Assembly: GCA_015680685.1 (NCBI GenBank) | Contig: MNCI01000900.1 | Location: 476,087-540,086 of the forward strand | Direction: 5' to 3' | DNA length: 64,000 bases | Source: Gnetum montanum | Lineage: Eukaryota; Streptophyta; Gnetopsida; Gnetales; Gnetaceae | Shown: piece after piece, positions 58,500 to 64,000 of the stretch | Layout of the letters: every line of letters starts with the position of its first letter | Numbering within the stretch: the first letter of the stretch is position 1 | Notes under the pieces: generated by a model | What the model saw: the letters and a program-made list of their open reading frames with translations, nothing else | What the model was told of the DNA's origin: nothing | The model's database searches: none | Program-made: the position numbers and the translations under genes

Positions 58500-61400
58500 G
58501 TGTACATCAAAAAATTGTCAAAAATAAAAAAATTCCCAACAGTAGGGCTACATCTTGGGCCACTTAGCCAATGGTGTTTGGTGGGGGCTAAGGTTCCTCT
58601 TCCTCTTCCTTTGCTACTCTGCTGAGGCTTGCACCATTGTCCAAAACCTATTTTAAGCAAAAAAAAATAATAAATTAGCTTTAAAATAAGTGACATGTAA
58701 AATTATCATAAAATAAATAAAAGAAATTTAAACCAGATCAACCTGAGAGGGGCCTACATCCATATCCAGAGGCATTCTATTAAGGCCTGAATCCAAGCAT
58801 TGGAGGATCTCTATGTCTGATAGCTATGTCCAATCCTCCTTGTTGAAGTTAATGCCCATGAGGATCTTGCCTTTTTTTCATAGCTATCCATGTGGGTAAC
58901 CTTGGCAAAAACATGGTAGAGGAAAACTCTCTCAAAGGCATAGTAATGTATCTCTTAGGGATCCCACTCACCACTACATTGCTAGCAAATAATTCATAGG
59001 CCCGTGTTGCACCAGTTGCATTAAGGAACATGTCATGATAACGATGCTCCACAGACTCATCCTTGTACCTTTTAATGTATACCCCTTATTTCTATTTGTA
59101 GTGGTGTTTATGATATTTCTAAGTTTGACCCCATTGGTACACCTTAGCATTGTAGCCCTTCTAGTCTTGGTTTTTCCTAGCTAGCAGGTCCATCTATAGT
59201 CATTGCTTAATCACCTCTCAGGTTGCTTCATTTTTACCATGAATGGCTAACTAGTACCTGGTGTTTTCAATCTTATATTTTCACTAGGTATCATTCCTTC
59301 GATCACAAGCCACTAGGAAATCATAGTGAGCTTGCAAGTTCTCCAATTCTTCTTGGCTCACTCCCTTATCTTGGAGCTTGTGCACCTGCTTCCACAGATG
59401 CTCATTAGTGTGCCTACATTCCCCTAATGCTCTCGGACATGAGAGCATGAACTTTCTTGCCTCATCATACACACAATGGGGCACTTACTCTACTTCAAGG
59501 GGAAACTTAGGGATAGCATCAACTTTGGTCACCCTTCTTGGATCCCATTGAAGCTTGGAACCTATTCACATATGATAGGCAAAACAACATTAGCCATAGA
59601 CTAAGCAATAAATCGGTAAGGCAAAGTAGGCAAACATAGAAATACTAGTCTCAAGATCCATTTATTTTATGTAGTCCACCATGTCTTTAACTAGGCCTTT
59701 CATGAAGATAAATTTATCAAGCACTTCCATCCACAGTTGCATGTAAAAGGTGGAGGTTTGGTAGAAACACCTACAGCTATAATACAACACATTTAGCTAT
59801 TATCAAATAGCCAAAGATGCAAGAGCTAAAAAGAGGAATAAAAGATGGTGGTGCAAAGCTCCTACCCAATAGTCCTCAGATGTAAGAGTGGGGGATCACC
59901 CATCTACACACTATCAAAGAAATTATTAAACTCACCCCCATCTAGCTGTAGCAACCCTTCCTCCTCTAATTACCGTAGGACCTCTACAACCTCTTGATTC
60001 TCTTCCTCTAGTGCCTATCCCTCAATTTGAGAAGGGACATCATTTGATATAGGCTCTTCTATTGTTGTGTAAGCCCTCTTACCTACATCTAATGATTCAC
60101 ATAGGTTAGGATTAGCATTTCCATTGATTAGTATAGTAATTCCGCATAGCATAGTATAGTGGTAGCCAATGACTTGTACTCACCTACAATTCCTAAACAC
60201 AAATCATGAAACCTTAAGCAGATCTTATTGCTACTCTTCTCTATGTCTTGTATAGGCTCCTTCATGGGACATGGCTTTTTAATTTTTTTCTTAGATGATC
60301 CCACTACCTCGGCAATGAGGCACATCCCTCTAGCCATGTTCCCATTGTTAGCCAATGGGACCTCACCTACACTATCACGCGAGTGGTGAGATCATCCCAA
60401 GTGGCCTCTAGTAATTACAAAAAATAACTCATCAATCACCTTTGGGGGATCTTCCAACTACATGGTAGTAAACAAGTGCTAGATCTATGGCCTAGAGAGC
60501 TACTTGCGATCCTACGCCATCCATCACCCATCCTCCCAGACCACCAAGAACTCTGCAAACCTTTGCAAGCATCCTATGAAGAATGCGAAGTGTACATGTG
60601 ACCTCACCTAGAAGTTGTGGCACAACCTAATGATTTTGATGTGCAAGCTACTAGCAAGGTAGGAAGCCTAGTTGTACCATGTGCCTTCCTCTAACACATC
60701 CCTTATCAACCAATCCTGCTCCATCCTAAGAATTTTCCCTTAGAAGAATAGCTTTGGGAATGCATAGACATGAAAGAGGGGTAGAGTTGGTGGACCACAG
60801 GTAATCTCACTTCCTTGATGAGTATGTCTTCATGGAACTTAGAAGTGCCTAGCCACTCCTCAACATCCTCTCTATGATCCACCTCTTTGTCAAGTTTCTT
60901 AGCAACCGATGGGCCCTCAAAGGAAAGGTTGAAGAGGTTCGCAAAGAAATTGTCTATGAGGTTAAAAATCACCCGCACACCACAAGCCTACATAATAAAA
61001 TGATCAATGCTCTCACTAAAAGATTCAATGATTGTGACCATTTTGGCCACCAGGATGCCCAAGCTAAGGGCCAAGAAAAGTTCCATTAGCCTAGCCCATT
61101 GAAGCTTGCTAGTCAACTTCGTTGAGGCCTCACAGCATAACCAACATTTCGTACCCTCAACATCACCATACTTCATGATGAAGGTGGCCTCAATGTGGCC
61201 TGTCACAACCACTATGACCTCTCCTAAAGTGATCATAGTTTCAATAGGCAAAATAAAAATTAGCATCTTGAGAATAGAAAACTAGAAAACACATAACAAA
61301 TGAACTACTTATGTAGCACAAATGATATGCGAGATGGTGGTGGGGGGGTTGAAAGCTCTTCCATGTTGGGTACACCAGTCATCCATTCAACATCTAACTA

Positions 61401-63440
61401 GCCATAGGTCTGACACCTCTCATAGGCCTTAGGTTACCAATGAGGATATTTTGCTAACTCAGATCTAATCTATCCAATCACCATTGCATGGATATTCTCA
61501 AAGGATGAGAATTCCTACATGGCAGTGTAGGTCAAGTTCAAGGTTCCCTCCTCATCATGAAGGCCAAGTGCATCAATAGTAAATCTAGCAAAAATCATAA
61601 CTGTTACCATCCTCATATGAGTTACAACCAAATGAATATTTCCAAAATCATAAAAGGACTCACCCTTCAGCACAATACACTATCCCAGGTGGGTTCTGAA
61701 ACAAAGTGAGCACTTGTTGAGCAACAAATAAGGTGTTGCTCTTACTATACCACTAGAACTTTGGCATCTACCAGATCCTAGATAAAGGCCTAATGCCCCT
61801 AGGGCCCTAGCCTAAACTTCTAGCTCCATCACTGGCAACGGGCTCATCAGACATGAATCTTAAAATTCCCTAATTTTCCCTAGGCAACAATGTCTCCATG
61901 ATGACACTGGCCACTTTCATTTCCAAGTGTGACCACATAATCACACTGAAGTATCGGAGTAAGAATTCTAGGAACTCACGTGCTCCTAATCTAAACCACA
62001 TTTCCTAGTGACCCACACACATAGTTGGTGTAGGTACCTTTGGTATGGGTTTGCTCATACAATAGAGGATACCCACTAGCTCCACCACAACGAGGGTGGG
62101 CTTTAACAATACCCTGTAACCACAACAACAATGAAAGGGGAGAGTTAGCATTGGATGCACATAAAAATGTATTAAAACTATGCTTATCACATAAGAAGAA
62201 GTTAAATATCATGACTAGGTAACCCTTAGCCTCCCCCATGAATCCCATGAGAAAGGGATGTTAACACATCCATCTAACACACCTAGTGTTGAATGGGGCA
62301 CAACACTAGCATCCCTGTTTCACATTTTCACTTAGCATTTTTTGTATTTGACATTATATTTTTTTACTCAACAACTTTGTGTAGCATAGCAAATGGGTAT
62401 AAAAAAATTCTAATTCTCAGCTACATTCTCCTTGAATGCAACCCATGTAGGTTTTGGCAGAAAAGTTTTTCTAACTATTGCATAGCATAACCCTTTCCAA
62501 CATCAAAATTTTTCTAACTGTTGGTTATTCTTCCTTAAAAACATCAAAAAAAATTCTTAAGTACCATTTATGCTCCTCGCAAAGTGTAACCCTTAAAAAA
62601 TTTTCAAAAAAAAAAAACATTTTAAAAAATTTCCAACTATTGGTTACGCTCTTGGGAGCGTAGCCTCCAAATAGGAAACTCTAGAAAATTTTCTAACTCC
62701 TTAAAGAATAGCATTAGATCTAGGCACTTAGATGCAAAAATTCAAGTGCAAAAGAAGGGAAGTTGTACACAACATGTACTAGGCATGACATAGCTGTGAT
62801 CCCTACAGTCATCCTACCCATTCTATTTTTCTCTAGCACTCAACACCACTTAATCCTCTTCATTGTGCTTTGTGTTCCCATGTCTTGCAACCTTCCCACA
62901 TGCCCCTACCTCCTATGATACCTCACCCACATTTTACACTTACCCACATGCCCATTGGGAGCAGAGGTAAACCCTTAGTACTAGATTCACTGTTTTCCCC
63001 CTTCCTTATCCTAGGATGCAGCCATCTCAACCATGACCAAAAAAAAGGATAGAGAGAGAACCATTTTAGCCCTACCCTATGTCCCACATGGTACACAAGA
63101 AAGCCTCATCCCTTACCATGTGCAAAAAACCATAGAATAGTACAAAGCCTCACTACATGTGACCTAAAAATGAGAAACCTACAAAACCTATCTCACACCT
63201 GCATTCCCTTCTCTTAGTCGTGATTTCCATGGTAGCCATGATAGTAGTGATGATCCTTGCCCAAGTTAAGCCACCCCTAAAACCAAAAACAAGGGCAAAA
63301 AGTAGCACCATACTTATCCAACGGTGTCTCCCTCCACTTCTCTATGCATGCCCTAGGGAGGCATCTCAATGTGTGCTCTCCCTCATCCACATTGGCAAGA
63401 CTTGGGTGTTGGTGTTCATTGTGATGCATCATGTTTGGTG
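58500..63440 (-). pseudogene. Antisense spliced gene of element C
   Basis: Exon 1 starts with the ATG near 63436 (MHHNEHQHPSLANVDEGE...LRCLPR), like element B. The FCP1/NIF-like exon runs about 62120-61690: VELVGILYCMSKPIPK where motif I is expected, FLEFLLRYFSVIMWSHL, and a FQNPPG.VYC end; motif I again has no Asp. The unknown domain lies about 61270-60550 (VTGHIEATFIMKYGDVEGTKCW, FFANLFNLSFEG, DVEEWLGTSKF), matching A exon 4. The coiled coil is about 59500-59150 (VYDEARKFMLSCPRALGECRHTNEHLWKQV, ELENLQAHYDFLVACD). Exon junctions were not fixed one by one. Stops and shifts throughout. Same position and orientation, relative to gag-pol, as in A and B. Confidence 0.7.
62642..62665. repeat. 10-bp stem hairpin in intron 1 of element C antisense gene
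   Basis: GGTTACGCTC (62642-62651) pairs with GAGCGTAGCC (62656-62665), one wobble, loop TTGG. It occupies the place of the hairpin array at 42020-42445 in element B and is followed by the same AGAAAATTTTCTAAC-like spacer. Confidence 0.72.
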
Positions 63441-63562
63441 GTTATGATATGGTTCTCTTCACTTTTTTTGCTATGCTCTGACTCTCCTTGCTTTGGCCAT
63501 GCTATGCTCAATGACTTTTTGTTTTCACTTTTGAAAATGAGAGGTTGACCATGGTAAAAATG

Positions 63563-63573
63563 CCTATTTATAC
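63563..63573 (-). promoter_or_regulatory. TATA box of the element C antisense gene
   Basis: The minus strand reads GTATAAATAGG followed by CATTTTTACCATGG, matching elements A and B. A C-rich tract and an N gap (63578-63750) lie just upstream of it in gene orientation. Confidence 0.62.
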
Positions 63574-63621
63574 CCCCCTCTGTCCCACACCCCACCCCCT
63601 CCACCCCACCCCCACCCCCCC

Positions 63622-63733
63622 NNNNNNNNNNNNNNNNNNNNNNNNNNNNNNNNNNNNNNNNNNNNNNNNNNNNNNNNNNNNNNNNNNNNNNNNNNNNNNN
63701 NNNNNNNNNNNNNNNNNNNNNNNNNNNNNNNNN
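63622..63733. other. Assembly gap, 112 N, inside a C-rich tract
   Basis: Flanked on both sides by CCCC-rich sequence (63577-63621, 63734-63745), so the gap probably hides a longer C-rich repeat upstream of the antisense promoter. Confidence 1.
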
Positions 63734-63963
63734 CCCTCCCCGCCTCAGGTGATTAACATGTCACCTACTCGGGCAACATTCCATGTCTTATGCATAACAT
63801 GGAATGAGCATAGCAACCAAAGTTAGAAAAATTTTCTAACTTTTTCAGCATTCCCAGACTTAGAAAATTTTTTACATTTTTCTAGTTGCCTAGCAAATGC
63901 CCAACTTAATCCCACATTCCAAACCTTTCCCACCTTTCCTAAAATGATGCATCTTGCATAATC

Positions 63964-63998
63964 CATGGTCCGCTATGACCTTAGACTGGCAATCCTAT
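63964..63998 (-). repeat. First hairpin unit of the RT-side array (element C)
   Basis: The minus strand reads GCCAGTCTAAGGTC, loop ATAGCG, GACC. This is where elements A and B have their RT-side units. Confidence 0.75.
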
Positions 63999-64000
63999 GG

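Larger units (their letters stand above)
52149..64000 (+). mobile_element. Element C: Tat-type Ty3/gypsy LTR retrotransposon, 5' half only in window
   Basis: 5' LTR (52149-53896), primer site, gag, protease, hairpin array, antisense gene (minus strand) and the first hairpin unit of the RT-side array at the window end. By comparison with A and B, RT should begin within about 0.5-1 kb beyond position 64000. It is in opposite orientation to B and related to it in antisense exon 1 and Gag start. Decayed: every coding part has stops. Confidence 0.85.

Overview
The window looks like intergenic DNA of a large-genome land plant. A gymnosperm is my best guess, from the roughly 20 kb Tat-type Ty3/gypsy elements, their age and their nesting, but nothing in the sequence proves the species. 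I see no intact host gene, tRNA, rRNA or CRISPR array. Almost everything recognisable is decayed LTR retrotransposon. Two runs of N (7773-8305 and 63622-63733) and a homopolymer ending in N (56785-56811) are assembly gaps or weak spots.

Layout. Element A (616-20744, coding on the minus strand) is nearly complete: LTRs 616-2177 and 19144-20744, near-matching 5-bp target duplications, primer site, gag, protease, RT, two RNase H domains and integrase. 20745-25140 holds a different, plus-strand element (D) with one decayed long ORF and no recognisable pol. 25140-31254 is old repeat debris: a plus-strand gag fragment near 27060-27590, a strong 29-bp inverted repeat at 26028-26132, and an LTR-like block with an array of short palindromes. 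Element B (31260-about 51605, minus) has the same design as A, with its 5' LTR truncated. 51606-52148 is the tail of a D-like element. Element C (52149 to the window end, plus) starts inside that tail and runs out before its RT.

The striking point is shared by A, B and C. Between protease and reverse transcriptase each carries a second gene in the opposite orientation, with its own TATA box, several GT-AG introns, a domain resembling FCP1/NIF-type HAD phosphatases that lacks the nucleophile Asp, a long unknown domain and a C-terminal coiled coil. In Ogre-type Tat elements the region between PR and RT is known to contain an intron; here that place seems to host a whole antisense gene. Arrays of a short unit flank this gene and also follow integrase. 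The unit is a CTAGTTTAA-like box, then a 4-5 bp stem with a 6-nt loop, and the stem arms change together from unit to unit. Other palindrome arrays with paired changes lie in the LTRs and in intron 1 of the element-B antisense gene.

Two solo LTRs of another family (7495-9978 minus, 38892-41985 plus) have inserted into A and B, each with a perfect 5-bp duplication. All coding regions carry stops and frameshifts. Many stops are TAG where a sister copy keeps CAG or TGG, as expected from cytosine-methylation decay.
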